NCBI GenBank assembly: GCA_016124585.1
Contig: WGNL01000011.1
Coordinates: 124,001-188,000, forward strand
DNA from: Bacteroidota bacterium
Lineage (GTDB): Bacteria > Bacteroidota > Bacteroidia > Chitinophagales > Saprospiraceae
Length of the DNA: 64,000 nucleotides
Direction: 5' to 3'
The translations under genes were made by a program, and so were the position numbers. Position 1 is the first letter of the stretch. Every line of letters begins with the position of its first letter. Below, in pieces: positions 32,577 to 41,854 of this stretch. The notes under the pieces are model-generated. The model made no database searches, was not told the DNA's origin, and was given only the letters and a program-made list of their open reading frames with translations.

Positions 32577-32966
32577 ATGGCTACTTTTAAGCGATTTGAA
32601 GAAATAGAGGCATGGCAACTCGCAAGAGAACTTTGTAAGCTGGTTTATAAACTTTCCTGCCAAGGCAATTTTGCGAAGGATTTTGCCTTGAAGAATCAAA
32701 TTCGTGATGCTGCCGGGTCTTCTATGGACAATATCGCTGAAGGTTATGAGCGGGATGGAACGAAAGAATTCATCAATTTCCTGAGCATAAGTAAGGGGTC
32801 GGCAGGGGAAGTGCGGTCGCAATCTTACAGGGCATTTGACGCAGGCTACCTCTCAAAGGAAGAATTTAATGAGCTGTTTAAACTTGCAAACCGAGTAGGA
32901 AAAGCCAATCATGGCCTAATGGAATACTTGAAGAAATGTGACCTAAAAGGGATTAAATGGAAATGA
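32577..32966 (+). CDS. Four-helix-bundle protein (S23/IVP-type)
   Basis: 129 residues, fully helical, of the four-helix-bundle family first known from proteins encoded in intervening sequences of 23S rRNA. Conserved features are FEEIEAWQLARELCKLVYKL, RDAAGSSMDNIAEGYERD and EFINFLSISKGSAGEVRSQS. Such genes are abundant and dispersed in Bacteroidota genomes; function is unknown. No signal peptide. It is flanked on both sides by GAAACCC-word repeats that include an identical 17-mer (32481-32497 and 33017-33033). Confidence 0.9.
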   Translation: MATFKRFEEIEAWQLARELCKLVYKLSCQGNFAKDFALKNQIRDAAGSSMDNIAEGYERDGTKEFINFLSISKGSAGEVRSQSYRAFDAGYLSKEEFNELFKLANRVGKANHGLMEYLKKCDLKGIKWK

Positions 32967-33070
32967 TTGCATCCAGTGCTTTGAAAATGTTTTAGAACAA
33001 TGAACTTTGCACTCCCTGAAACCCCATGAAACCTGAAACCCAAAACCATTTGAGCCTAACCAAATTATTT

Positions 33071-34069
33071 ATGCAAAACCGAATCATTACCCTCGACGAG
33101 TTTATCATTCGTCGGCAGCAGGAGCATAATTTCGCTACGGGCGAACTCACCGGATTGCTCCGTGACATTGGCGTAGCCGCCAAAATCGTAAACCGGGAGG
33201 TCAACAAGGCTGGTCTGCTCAATATTTTGGGTGCCGTCGGCAATGAAAACCTTCATGGCGACACGGTGCAGAAGTTGGACATCTACGCCAACGAAAAATT
33301 TATTGAGTGCTTGCGCAACAGTGGCGAATGTGCTGGCATCGCTTCAGAGGAGAACGAAGAGTTCATCCCCCTGCCGCCGCTCCACGATAAAGCGAGCAAG
33401 TACGTGGTAGTAATGGATCCGCTCGATGGTTCCTCCAATATTGACGTAAATGTGAGCGTGGGCACCATTTTCGGAATTTACCGAAGGGTAAGTGACCCTA
33501 GCGGGCCTGTGAAACAGGAGGATTTCCTTCAAAAAGGGACGGATTTGGTGGCCGCTGGCTATGTGCTTTACGGCACTTCCACTATCCTCGTTTACTCAAC
33601 GGGGAATGGTGTGAACGGGTTCACCCTCGACCCGACCATCGGTGAGTTCTGCCTGTCGCACCAGAACATTCAGATTCCAAAGCGCAGCAACTACTACTCG
33701 CTGAACCAGGGCTACTACCTGAAATTCGACATTGAAATGCGCCGCTATATTGACCACTGTTCGGACAGCAATATGCAGCTCCGCTACATCGGCTCGATGG
33801 TGAGCGATATTCACCGCATCCTGTTTCAGGGTGGGATTTTCCTTTATCCAAATACCCGAAAGTATCCGAAAGGCAAGCTACGCCTGCTGTACGAGTGCAA
33901 TCCCATCGGTTTTGTGGTAGAGCAGGCGGGCGGCAAGGCCATCACTTGTCAATTGGAACGGGTGCTGGAACTCGAACCAAACGGCCTTCACCAACGTGTG
34001 ACGGTGGCGATGGGCAGCCCAGAAATGGTGGATGAGATGAAGGCGTTTGTGGAGAAGTATTCGGCGTGA
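33071..34069 (+). CDS. fbp: Class I fructose-1,6-bisphosphatase
   Basis: 332 residues from the ATG at 33071; an in-frame ATG at 33026 lies within repeat-derived sequence and is rejected. It hydrolyses fructose 1,6-bisphosphate to fructose 6-phosphate in gluconeogenesis. Metal-binding and catalytic motifs are intact: ASEENEE, then DPLDGSSNIDVNVSVGTIFG at about 116-135, GSMVSDIHRIL, GGIFLYPNTRKYPKGKLRLL and the end motif CNPIGFVVEQAGGKA. Length is normal. With gnd, zwf and pgl it makes up the central carbon genes of the window, though 26 kb away from them. Confidence 0.97.
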   Translation: MQNRIITLDEFIIRRQQEHNFATGELTGLLRDIGVAAKIVNREVNKAGLLNILGAVGNENLHGDTVQKLDIYANEKFIECLRNSGECAGIASEENEEFIPLPPLHDKASKYVVVMDPLDGSSNIDVNVSVGTIFGIYRRVSDPSGPVKQEDFLQKGTDLVAAGYVLYGTSTILVYSTGNGVNGFTLDPTIGEFCLSHQNIQIPKRSNYYSLNQGYYLKFDIEMRRYIDHCSDSNMQLRYIGSMVSDIHRILFQGGIFLYPNTRKYPKGKLRLLYECNPIGFVVEQAGGKAITCQLERVLELEPNGLHQRVTVAMGSPEMVDEMKAFVEKYSA

Positions 34070-34182
34070 GAGAAATCTTGGGAAATTTTAGCAAGGTCGG
34101 AATGCACTCTCTAAGCATACCTTGGTATTTGTTTTTTATTCCTATTTACCTTAATTTTCGAGCTTATAAAATTCAATAATTA

Positions 34183-34656
34183 ATGAAGGCCTTTCTGACA
34201 AATTTTCTCAACATCAGACACCTGATTTTGTATTTAGTTGTCTCACTTACTGTAATGTCTTGTTTAAATAATAAAGTCGAAGTTGAGCCTATAACCCCTC
34301 CAGTTGAGTTAACGATTTATGAGAAAATGATTGGCCAATACAAGGGTGAATGGACTAATGTTGAATATTCAGGCAGTAATAATACTCATAATAAAACCAT
34401 TCAAGATGGTACAGTAGATTTGTACTTCAATCAAGACTCTTCTGATATAATTCCTTCTTTTTTTAATACTGTTGGATTAAGTTGGTTTGACGATTCTACA
34501 ATGACAACAGACCATATATATTACAGGACAGAATCTAATACTTCTGCCTATTACGCTTGGTTTTATTACAATAATGACAGCATGGTTTATGTGGAACATC
34601 ACTTCTGGCCAACAGGGGATGAAAAAGAATGCACATTCAATGGAAAGATTGAATAA
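34183..34656 (+). CDS. Small lipoprotein of unknown function
   Basis: 157 residues. The N-terminus has a hydrophobic segment ending in a lipobox (LTVMSC, about residue 27), so it should be a lipoprotein. The rest is rich in Asn, Ser, Thr and Tyr (YKGEWTNVEYSGSNN, SAYYAWFYYNNDSMVYVEHH), suggesting a small beta sandwich. No family recognised. Base composition is clearly lower in GC than fbp just upstream, which may mark a recent acquisition. It has over 100 bases on both sides, so is probably monocistronic. Confidence 0.65.
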   Translation: MKAFLTNFLNIRHLILYLVVSLTVMSCLNNKVEVEPITPPVELTIYEKMIGQYKGEWTNVEYSGSNNTHNKTIQDGTVDLYFNQDSSDIIPSFFNTVGLSWFDDSTMTTDHIYYRTESNTSAYYAWFYYNNDSMVYVEHHFWPTGDEKECTFNGKIE

Positions 34657-34857
34657 CCGCATGTAGTATGAATCATGAATAAATGTTTAATCAATCATGT
34701 CTTCAGAAATATGCTACCTCAATTAATTGTTGTGATTGGCTGTTCTTAAGGGGTGGATGATATAACTACTTTAGTTGGAATTACATGGTGTGAAAATTCA
34801 ATTGGAACAAAAATTTTCACATTTTTGACTCTAAAACATTAATCAATTTTAATAAAC

Positions 34858-35271
34858 ATGGCCCTCGTCATACATTGTCACGCTTGCCAGAAGAATTTCA
34901 CTATTCCTGAGAAGGCAAAAACCCGAATCGATTTGGAGCAAATCACGGGTGAGTATTTTCGTAAAGTATGCACCAACTGTGCTGCCGAAACCGAATACCA
35001 TATAAATGACGTCACCGCTGAATCGGACAAAACGCCCATGTTGATTTCATCAATAATTGGCCTGGTGGTCATGTTTGGTGGGCTGTTTTTCCCAAGGCCA
35101 TTCATTGCGATAGGGATTGGTGGCGCTATCATGAGCGCTGGGTGGATAGCAGGCAATGCGCCGGACGGGTTCAATCAATACCGAGCACCTCGTAGCAGGG
35201 ATATTGAGCGTGACCGAAAAATCCGGGAGGAAATGAAGTTCCGAAAAGGGGATACAAATTTCAATACTTAA
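34858..35271 (+). CDS. Zinc-ribbon-like small membrane protein
   Basis: 137 residues. The N-terminal 45 residues hold two Cys pairs (CHACQKNF and CTNCAAE), a zinc-ribbon-like layout, with HCHACQ resembling MJ0042-type fingers. Two hydrophobic segments follow (about 61-78 and 80-99; PMLISSIIGLVVMFGGLFF, FIAIGIGGAIMSAGWIAG), then a charged C-terminal tail (SRDIERDRKIREEMKFRKG). Function unknown. It ends in a strong hairpin shared with the convergent S46 peptidase gene. Confidence 0.7.
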   Translation: MALVIHCHACQKNFTIPEKAKTRIDLEQITGEYFRKVCTNCAAETEYHINDVTAESDKTPMLISSIIGLVVMFGGLFFPRPFIAIGIGGAIMSAGWIAGNAPDGFNQYRAPRSRDIERDRKIREEMKFRKGDTNFNT

Positions 35272-35276
35272 AAAAG

Positions 35277-35329
35277 AACATCTTGCGGTGGAAGGGATTG
35301 TATCGCAGTTCCTCCCTCCGCAAGATGTT
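35277..35329. terminator. Bidirectional 12-bp hairpin between convergent genes
   Basis: Arms 35277-35288 and 35318-35329 (AACATCTTGCGG / CCGCAAGATGTT) are perfectly complementary. The stem starts 6 bases after the stop of the zinc-ribbon gene and ends about 35 bases before the stop of the S46 gene. Confidence 0.85.
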
Positions 35330-35365
35330 TTATTTATGCCATAGGATTTCGTTGTCCTTGAAATG

Positions 35366-37624
35366 CTATTCCTTTTCTAGCTTTTCCGGCCTTAAGCTTC
35401 CCGATTGTGCCTTCATCGTTGGTTTCGCTCCTTTTTCCTTTTTTGGAGCAGGAGGGGTGGGGGTGCCCTTCTTCGGGTGTACCAGCTTCATTTCCTTGAT
35501 CAACCTCGTGGCACCAGCATATTTGTCCACCAAAAACAGCACATAACGGGCATCTACCATGATATTGCGACAAATGCTAGGGTCGTAGTTGTAGTCGCTC
35601 ATAGTGCCCTCCCAGACCCGGTCAAAATTGAGGCCGATAAGGTTGCCGTTGGCGTCAATAGCAGGGCTGCCGGAGTTGCCGCCTGTAGTGTGGTTTGAGC
35701 CGAGGAAACAGACAGGCATTTTGCCGTTTTCGCCATATTGGCCATAGTCCTTTTTATCGTAAAGCTCCCTGATTCGGGCTGGCACATCGAACTCGTAATC
35801 GCCAGGCACGTATTTCTCCATCACGCCATCCAAATAGGTTTGGGCGGCATAGGTAACGGCATCCTGCGGGTGGTAGCCCTGCACTTGACCATAGCTGCAA
35901 CGCATGGTAGAGTTGGCATCCGGGTAGAATTTTTTATTCGTAAAAACCTCCATTTGCGCCCGCATGTAGGTTGCCTGTAGGTTGTCGATTTGGTCGTTGT
36001 ACTCGTTGTATTTTGGGGTAATATTCTTGGTGTAAACATCCCTGAGGTTGATGACCAATTGGCAAATTGGCTGCTCAACGACTAGACGCATGATTTCATC
36101 CATTGGTTTGTCGAACATGGTAAATACTGCCGCTGAGTCAATAATGATTGCATTACTGAACATGTTCTCCGCCAGTTTGTCATAGTTACCATTTGCATTT
36201 GCCAGCATTTGGTTCAAAGTGGCGGACTGGAAGTCTTTGCCCAGCTTCTTCACCAATACTTCCATTTGGGCAGCAAAAACACGCTGGTCAATCTCTGGAC
36301 GGTAGTTTTTGTAAAAGCCAGACAACCAAGGTTTTAAGTCACGGATTTCATCAGCCATGCCCGGCGCACCGTTTTTGTCGTAGGCTTTCAGCAAGTTCGC
36401 AAAGCGCCCCGCTAAGCGCAGAATCTCCACATTGCTCCCCAAAATTTCATCGTAATAAGCTTTTGCCTCTGCGTAAGGAGTTATGTCTTTGTAAAGCTGT
36501 TCAAACTGCGGCAACAGGTTTTGGTACTTCGCAAATTTCGGGTTGATGGCTACCAATTTCTTGAAATCAGTTTCATATTGCTGCTTCTTCGCTACGGCAC
36601 CCGTTTTGTGCAAACCGAGCACTTCTCCCTGCCATTTTTTCCAGGCATTGGCCAGGCCTGCCTGCTTGCTCGCATATTGGATTTTCACCTGTGCATCTGC
36701 ACGCATAGCACCATCCCAAATGGCCAATGTTTTGTCACGAACCATAACCCGAGCAGGGTCGAGCACATCGGCCAACTGTTCAATCGCATAGCTGGGCAAG
36801 TATTCGTTGGTGCGTCCGGGGAAGCCAAAAACCAGCGTGAAATCACCTTCCGCCACACCGTCAAGGCTGATCGGCAGGAAGTGCTTTGGTTTCATCGGCA
36901 CATTGTCAGGACTGTACTCGGCAGGCAGGTTGTTTTTATCGGCATAGATCCGGAACATTGAGAAATCGCCTGTATGGCGGGGCCAAACCCAGTTGTCTGT
37001 GTCAGCGCCAAATTTGCCAATGCTCGACGGTGGCGCACCTACCAACCGGATGTCTTTGTAGGTCACAGTGACGAACATAAAATATTGATTGCCATTGAAA
37101 AAAGGGCGGATCATGATGTCTTCGTAGGCTTCTTTTTTTGCGGAAGACTTGAACCCTTCGAGGTTTTTATCAATGGTGGATTGCCGGAGGCGCTTGTCCA
37201 TGTCATCTGTCACACCGGCCAAAGCAACTGCTGTCACGTCTTCGATACGGGAAATGAAAGTGACCGTGAGCCCCTCGTTTGGGAGTTCATCCTTGAGGGT
37301 TTTCGCCCAAAAGCCGTCTTCGAGGTAGTTGTGTTCCAAGGAGCTGTGTTGCTGTATGCTGCCGAAACCGCAGTGGTGGTTTGTCAGTAGTAGCCCCTGA
37401 CCAGATATGATTTCAGCGGTGCAACCGCCGCCGAACTGTACGATGGCATCTTTGAGCGAGCCTTTATTGACAGAATAAATATCCTCAGCGGTCATTTTCA
37501 TGCCAAGGCTTTGCATTTCTGCTTCGTTCAAGAGGCCGAGCAGCAGCGGCAGCCACATGCCCTCAACAGCAAATGCGAGACGTACAACGAATAAAAAGGT
37601 TAGGGAAAGGATCAGTTTTTTCAT
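35366..37624 (-). CDS. S46 family dipeptidyl peptidase, DPP11-like
   Basis: 752 residues from the ATG at 37624, which starts a signal peptide (MKKLILSLTFLFVVRLAFA); the upstream in-frame ATG at 37729 adds 35 unconvincing residues. Family motifs: LLLTNHHCGFGS with the catalytic His at 83 or 84, DNWVWPRHTGDFSMFR with the probable Asp220, and GGNSGSPAID with Ser651. S46 enzymes remove dipeptides from peptide N-termini in the periplasm. In DPP11 an Arg 18 residues after the catalytic Ser selects Asp/Glu at P1, where DPP7 has Gly; here that position (GLNFDRVWEG) is Arg669, so acidic-residue specificity is predicted. Length is slightly above the 710-720 usual for the family because of the C-terminal Lys/Pro-rich tail. 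Confidence 0.92.
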   Translation of the reverse strand: MKKLILSLTFLFVVRLAFAVEGMWLPLLLGLLNEAEMQSLGMKMTAEDIYSVNKGSLKDAIVQFGGGCTAEIISGQGLLLTNHHCGFGSIQQHSSLEHNYLEDGFWAKTLKDELPNEGLTVTFISRIEDVTAVALAGVTDDMDKRLRQSTIDKNLEGFKSSAKKEAYEDIMIRPFFNGNQYFMFVTVTYKDIRLVGAPPSSIGKFGADTDNWVWPRHTGDFSMFRIYADKNNLPAEYSPDNVPMKPKHFLPISLDGVAEGDFTLVFGFPGRTNEYLPSYAIEQLADVLDPARVMVRDKTLAIWDGAMRADAQVKIQYASKQAGLANAWKKWQGEVLGLHKTGAVAKKQQYETDFKKLVAINPKFAKYQNLLPQFEQLYKDITPYAEAKAYYDEILGSNVEILRLAGRFANLLKAYDKNGAPGMADEIRDLKPWLSGFYKNYRPEIDQRVFAAQMEVLVKKLGKDFQSATLNQMLANANGNYDKLAENMFSNAIIIDSAAVFTMFDKPMDEIMRLVVEQPICQLVINLRDVYTKNITPKYNEYNDQIDNLQATYMRAQMEVFTNKKFYPDANSTMRCSYGQVQGYHPQDAVTYAAQTYLDGVMEKYVPGDYEFDVPARIRELYDKKDYGQYGENGKMPVCFLGSNHTTGGNSGSPAIDANGNLIGLNFDRVWEGTMSDYNYDPSICRNIMVDARYVLFLVDKYAGATRLIKEMKLVHPKKGTPTPPAPKKEKGAKPTMKAQSGSLRPEKLEKE

Positions 37625-37789
37625 AATTTTTGAGTTGTCATTAATGTCATTTTCTAATGCGGTTTTGAGTATCGGGTGGGGCGAAGATAAGGAGGGATAT
37701 ACAAAGAATATAAATGGGAAGGCGACCATCTCCCAATTTTACAAAACCAATGGCCCATTTTGAACAGATACTTTTTTAAATGATAAACA

Positions 37790-37823
37790 AAACCCCTTGC
37801 AGCAACCTAGCTGCAAGGGGTTT
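37790..37823. terminator. Perfect 14-bp hairpin terminator of the giant adhesin gene
   Basis: Arms 37790-37803 and 37810-37823 are perfectly complementary around a 6-nt loop. On the minus strand the stem is followed by TGTTTATC, then T-rich sequence. It closes the 1168-residue adhesin gene 24 bases after its stop. Confidence 0.88.
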
Positions 37824-37846
37824 GCAAAAGATAACCTTCGAATTTA

Positions 37847-40800
37847 TTATTCAACTACTCGAACCAATTTGCGGGTGACGGGCTTGCCATCAATCATGGC
37901 CTTGAGCAAATAACTGCCTGCTGGCAAGTCGGTCAAATCCATTTGTATGCTGTTGGATTTGAAATAATCGTCCAAGACTGATTTCATAAGTACACCCTGC
38001 ATGTTGTATATGCTAGCCGATACTTCACTTTCATTTGATAATTCTATTTTAAGCGTGGCAAATGAATTGGTTGGGTTTGGGTAAATATCAACCGTGCCTT
38101 GTACCGTTTGTAGTTCAATGATATTGTTCAAGAAATCCACAGTGAGGATGCCAGATGTAACCACACAGCCGCCTGCATCTGTTACTTCTACCGTGTAGTC
38201 ACCTGATGGAATGGAATCCAAATCCTCTGTTGTGGCAATCAGGACGCCATTTTCATCATACCAAGCATAGGCATAGGGTGGAGTGCCGCCTGTCACGGTG
38301 AGGTCAATCGAGCCGCCACTACCACTGCAATCATTGGATATTACAACTATATCAATGTCAATTGGCGTCGGATCCGGCATGACAAAAGTCTGCATGACAG
38401 AGCAGTCGCCGGCAATATTGGCTACAAGCACGGTGTAAACACCAGCGGACAGGTTATCAATAGTCGCTGTCGTTCCGACGTTAGTGCCGTTCGAATCCAT
38501 CCATAAATAAGTGAAAGGCCCAGTACAACCAGTTATTGACGCAGTAGCCGTTCCATCATTCATTCCAATGCAGCCAGGAGGTATCACGTCAACAACTACA
38601 GTTACAGTAGTTGTGACTGTGACTGTAAAACTGCAAGTTTCGATTCCCGAAGGAGTCAGCATGGCATAAGTTACGGTTGTTATTCCATTTGGAAACATAG
38701 AGCCACTTGGATAACCAGCAATCAGTAATGGCACGCCATTCACGACCGATCCGCAATTGTCGGAATAAGTAGGTAGGTCATAACTCACAATACCTGAAGT
38801 TGAGACGGTGATATTAGCTGGGCAATCAAAATCCGGTGGAATATTGTCCACGACTGTAACCATTGCATTTGCCGTTGCAGTGTTGCCATTTTGGTCGGTA
38901 ACAGTGAGTATGACCGGATTAGGGCCGATGTCGCCACAATCAAAACTGGTGACATTAATGGAAAGTGTTACGCTTCCACACTGGTCTGAACTGCCATTGT
39001 CTACCATGTCAGCTGTTAGCGTAACCACACCATCTGCATCCAGGTAAATATTGATATTTTGGGCAATAGCAATCGGAGGCGTCAGGTCAACTGCGACTCC
39101 TACGACAACACTGCCAATCGCTTCACATCCATTGCCATCTTCTACAGTGACGGAATAGGTTCCCGCTGAAAGCCCACTGATGGTTGAGGTTGTCATACCA
39201 TTTGACCAGAGGTAGGTCACGTTCCCGCTAGGGTTTGATACAGAAGCGGAGGCACTACCTGTGCTTGCCCCACAATCTGTGTTTTGGGAAGTTAAATCAA
39301 CTGTAAGCAAACATCCGGTAAAATCTGGTACAATCACATTGATAGACAAGGTGCAGCCATGCATATCGGTAATGGTGACGGAATAGGTGCCTGGTGCCAA
39401 TCCAGTGACATCAGCTGTCGTCATTCCATTTGACCAGAGATAGGTGTACATCGGCGAACCACCACTTACATTCAAGGATATTTCACCATCATTGGCACCT
39501 GACCCACTTACTGGAGTGATATCAGCATTGGCTTCGAGTTCGGTCGGCTCTCCAACCACAACAAATACAACTGCCTCACACCCTGCTGCGTCAGTAATGG
39601 TAACGGTGTACGTGCCAGCAGCCAACCCATTAACGGTTGCGGTGGGTTCACCATTTGACCAGAGATAAGTATAAGGGGCAGTGCCAGCAGAGACCATGAC
39701 TGTAGCTGAGCCATCCATCCCACCAAAGCAGTTGGCATCGTTAAGTGTTTGCACAGAAACGGACATGCTCGGGGTGCCAACGACAATCACACTGCCGTTT
39801 GCAGAGCAACCATTTATGGAATTTGTGATGCTCAATGTGTAGGTTCCCGCTGCATTCACGGTCGGAGTAAGGGTGTTTCCACCACTTACAATGTTGCCAT
39901 CAACAGTTGTCCAAAGATAAATGAACCCTGGGCCTTGGCTTGAACCAATTGCGTTCAGGGTTATGGTGGAATTTTGACAACCAAGTTGCGCAGCAACATC
40001 AATTTCCACTTCTGGGATATTTAGATTCGCTGTCACCACTACGCTGGCATCAGCATCACAACCGGACAGCAAATTAGTAACCAGCAGGGTGTATGTACCT
40101 GGCTCGTCCACGACGCAGTTGTTCAAGGTGTTCGCCCCGCTGAGGATGTGGCCGTCGATTGTCGTCCACAGGTACAGGATGTTCGGGCCGATGGAGGAGC
40201 CGGTGCCGTCGAGCGTCACGTTGGCGTTCAGGCAGTTGATTTCAGCGTTCACTTCGGCGCTCACGTCAGGGAGTTCGAGGTTGGCGCTGACTACAATATT
40301 GTCACTTGCTTCGCAACCGGACAACAAATTAGTGACGAGTAGGGTGTAGGTTCCTGGCTCGTCCACAACACAATTGTTCAAGGTGTTCGCCCCACTAAGG
40401 ATGTGGCCGTCCAGGGTCGTCCACAGGTACAGTATGTTCGGGCCGACTGAGGATCCAGATCCATTGAGTGTCACGTTGGCATTCAGGCAGTTGATTTCAG
40501 CGTTCACTTCGGCGCTCACGTCGGGGAGTTCTAGGTTTGCGGTGACGTTAATGCTTTCACTTGCATCGCAGCCATTGAGCAGGTTAGTGACGAGCAGGGT
40601 GTAGGTTCCCGGCTCGTCCACAACACAATTGTTCAAGGTGTTCGCCCCACTAAGGATGTGGCCGTCCAGAGTCGTCCACAGGTACAGTATGTTCGGGCCG
40701 ATGGAGGAGCCGGTGCCGTCGAGCGTCACGTTGGCGTTCAGGCAGTTGATTTCAGCGTTCACTTCGGCATTTACAGTCGGTAATGTCAAATCGGTCTCTA

Positions 40801-41353
40801 CCGTGATTGAATTTACCGCCACACATCCATTTTCATCAGTACCAGTTACGACATAAACACCAGCAGTAAGGTCTGTTGCTGTAGGTCCAATTTGACCATT
40901 AGACCATACGTACAATGCCAAGCCAGTACCACCTGTTTGTCCAACTGTTATGGAACCCGCTGCATGATTACAATCAATATTTATGTGTGAAATTTCGATG
41001 ATGTCAAGAGGGTCTGGCTCATCGATGGCCACATCCAGCGTGGCAGTAGCACCTAGTAGGTCAGTGCAGGTGACGGTATAAACCCCTGCACTCAGAGTGA
41101 GGTTGACAGGGCCTATCATTCCATTAGACCAGACATAGGAGTAAAGAGGTACTCCGCCAGTTGCAAGTACCGTCACTGCGCCAGTGGAAAGCCCATAGCA
41201 TGAGACATCCAACAAGGAAACGACATTGATTGTAAGGGCAGAATTTTCTGGCTCAGTTGGTGAAGAGGCTTTTACTTCGGTTGGGAGGTAAAGTAGCATG
41301 GCAATTAAGCTTGCCATCATCAATCCACGGAAAAAATTGGTAAATAGTTGCAT
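37847..41353 (-). CDS. SprB-like repeat adhesin with HYR domain and T9SS sorting domain
   Basis: 1168 residues from the ATG at 41353, which opens a signal peptide (MQLFTNFFRGLMMASLIAML...); the in-frame ATG at 41467 is upstream of it and rejected. The protein is a string of SprB-type repeats (pattern GGxPxYxYxWSNG ... LxxGxYxVTxTDxxGC) around four 85-residue PKD/Ig-like modules (about residues 190-530; AEVNAEINCLNANVTLDGTG), three of them nearly identical. Near residue 800 there is a HYR-type domain (PPDFDCPANITVSTSG). It ends in a type A T9SS tail (VDIYPNPTNSFATLKIEL ... PAGSYLLKAMIDG ... RKLVRVVE). A cell-surface adhesin, possibly used in gliding or attachment (inference from SprB). Confidence 0.9.
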   Translation of the reverse strand: MQLFTNFFRGLMMASLIAMLLYLPTEVKASSPTEPENSALTINVVSLLDVSCYGLSTGAVTVLATGGVPLYSYVWSNGMIGPVNLTLSAGVYTVTCTDLLGATATLDVAIDEPDPLDIIEISHINIDCNHAAGSITVGQTGGTGLALYVWSNGQIGPTATDLTAGVYVVTGTDENGCVAVNSITVETDLTLPTVNAEVNAEINCLNANVTLDGTGSSIGPNILYLWTTLDGHILSGANTLNNCVVDEPGTYTLLVTNLLNGCDASESINVTANLELPDVSAEVNAEINCLNANVTLNGSGSSVGPNILYLWTTLDGHILSGANTLNNCVVDEPGTYTLLVTNLLSGCEASDNIVVSANLELPDVSAEVNAEINCLNANVTLDGTGSSIGPNILYLWTTIDGHILSGANTLNNCVVDEPGTYTLLVTNLLSGCDADASVVVTANLNIPEVEIDVAAQLGCQNSTITLNAIGSSQGPGFIYLWTTVDGNIVSGGNTLTPTVNAAGTYTLSITNSINGCSANGSVIVVGTPSMSVSVQTLNDANCFGGMDGSATVMVSAGTAPYTYLWSNGEPTATVNGLAAGTYTVTITDAAGCEAVVFVVVGEPTELEANADITPVSGSGANDGEISLNVSGGSPMYTYLWSNGMTTADVTGLAPGTYSVTITDMHGCTLSINVIVPDFTGCLLTVDLTSQNTDCGASTGSASASVSNPSGNVTYLWSNGMTTSTISGLSAGTYSVTVEDGNGCEAIGSVVVGVAVDLTPPIAIAQNINIYLDADGVVTLTADMVDNGSSDQCGSVTLSINVTSFDCGDIGPNPVILTVTDQNGNTATANAMVTVVDNIPPDFDCPANITVSTSGIVSYDLPTYSDNCGSVVNGVPLLIAGYPSGSMFPNGITTVTYAMLTPSGIETCSFTVTVTTTVTVVVDVIPPGCIGMNDGTATASITGCTGPFTYLWMDSNGTNVGTTATIDNLSAGVYTVLVANIAGDCSVMQTFVMPDPTPIDIDIVVISNDCSGSGGSIDLTVTGGTPPYAYAWYDENGVLIATTEDLDSIPSGDYTVEVTDAGGCVVTSGILTVDFLNNIIELQTVQGTVDIYPNPTNSFATLKIELSNESEVSASIYNMQGVLMKSVLDDYFKSNSIQMDLTDLPAGSYLLKAMIDGKPVTRKLVRVVE
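40019..40783. repeat. Three 255-bp in-frame tandem repeats inside the adhesin gene
   Basis: The word gttcaaggtg recurs at 40121, 40376 and 40631, exactly 255 bases apart. Units run 40783-40529, 40528-40274 and 40273-40019 on the minus strand, and each encodes 85 residues (start LPxVxAEVNAEINCLNANVT). A fourth, diverged copy follows to about 39766. The near-identity of the first three indicates recent duplication or ongoing homogenisation. Confidence 0.93.
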
Positions 41354-41854
41354 AATATAGAGGTTTGATTTTTGAAATACATATAGGTCACCTATCTCCA
41401 TCAATGAATGGATGACAGGAGTTGACATGAGCATATAACTATGGCTATAATATATTAGCCATAACAATAGCTATTATTTAATCAATAGTTATAGGTATAT
41501 AGGGCTCCAGGTTCGGAGTTGATTGAAAAGAAGAACATAAGCAAAAATGTTCTGAAAATGCTAAACGGGTAAGTTTAAAAAGTCAACGTAAATATATTTC
41601 GAAATGTTTACACCATTTATGTTTTTTTACATCATTTTCATAATAACTAAATGAAACAATATAACCCCGTTATTATTCTTCCAGAATGAAATGATCAGTT
41701 TTTAAACAGCTAATAATAACCTATCATTGCTTTCACTTTTTTGCAACTATTCTGTACGATTTTGTCACCAATCCCTTTATATTCGCCCCGTAACAAATGT
41801 GGGTGATGCAGTTATTGACTGATAACTGCACACTGTCTAACTGCCAAACTGAAA
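41354..41854. other. AT-rich divergent region between the adhesin and the S24 regulator
   Basis: No gene. It contains an 8-bp inverted repeat (tatggcta/tagccata, 41440-41463) close to the adhesin start, an AT-rich middle, and near the right end the palindrome at 41807-41830 next to the regulator gene. Promoters for both genes must lie here, but none matches the consensus well. Confidence 0.55.
41807..41830. promoter_or_regulatory. Perfect 9-bp palindrome upstream of the S24 regulator
   Basis: TGCAGTTAT (41807-41815), 6 bases, ATAACTGCA (41822-41830), 25 bases before the ATG at 41855. It could be an operator for the regulator itself. It also overlaps the member at 41824-41844 of the dispersed CAGT-word family seen at 31514-31534, so a repeat element is an equal possibility. 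Confidence 0.4.

Noticed and set aside
38489-38498. gttcgaatcc, a T-loop-like word suggesting a tRNA
   Set aside because: It lies within the adhesin coding sequence and no acceptor or anticodon stem can be built around it.
40019-40783. Regular repeats considered as a CRISPR array
   Set aside because: The 255-bp units are coding and contiguous with no spacers; the same holds for the 42-bp arrays at 12561 and 25825.
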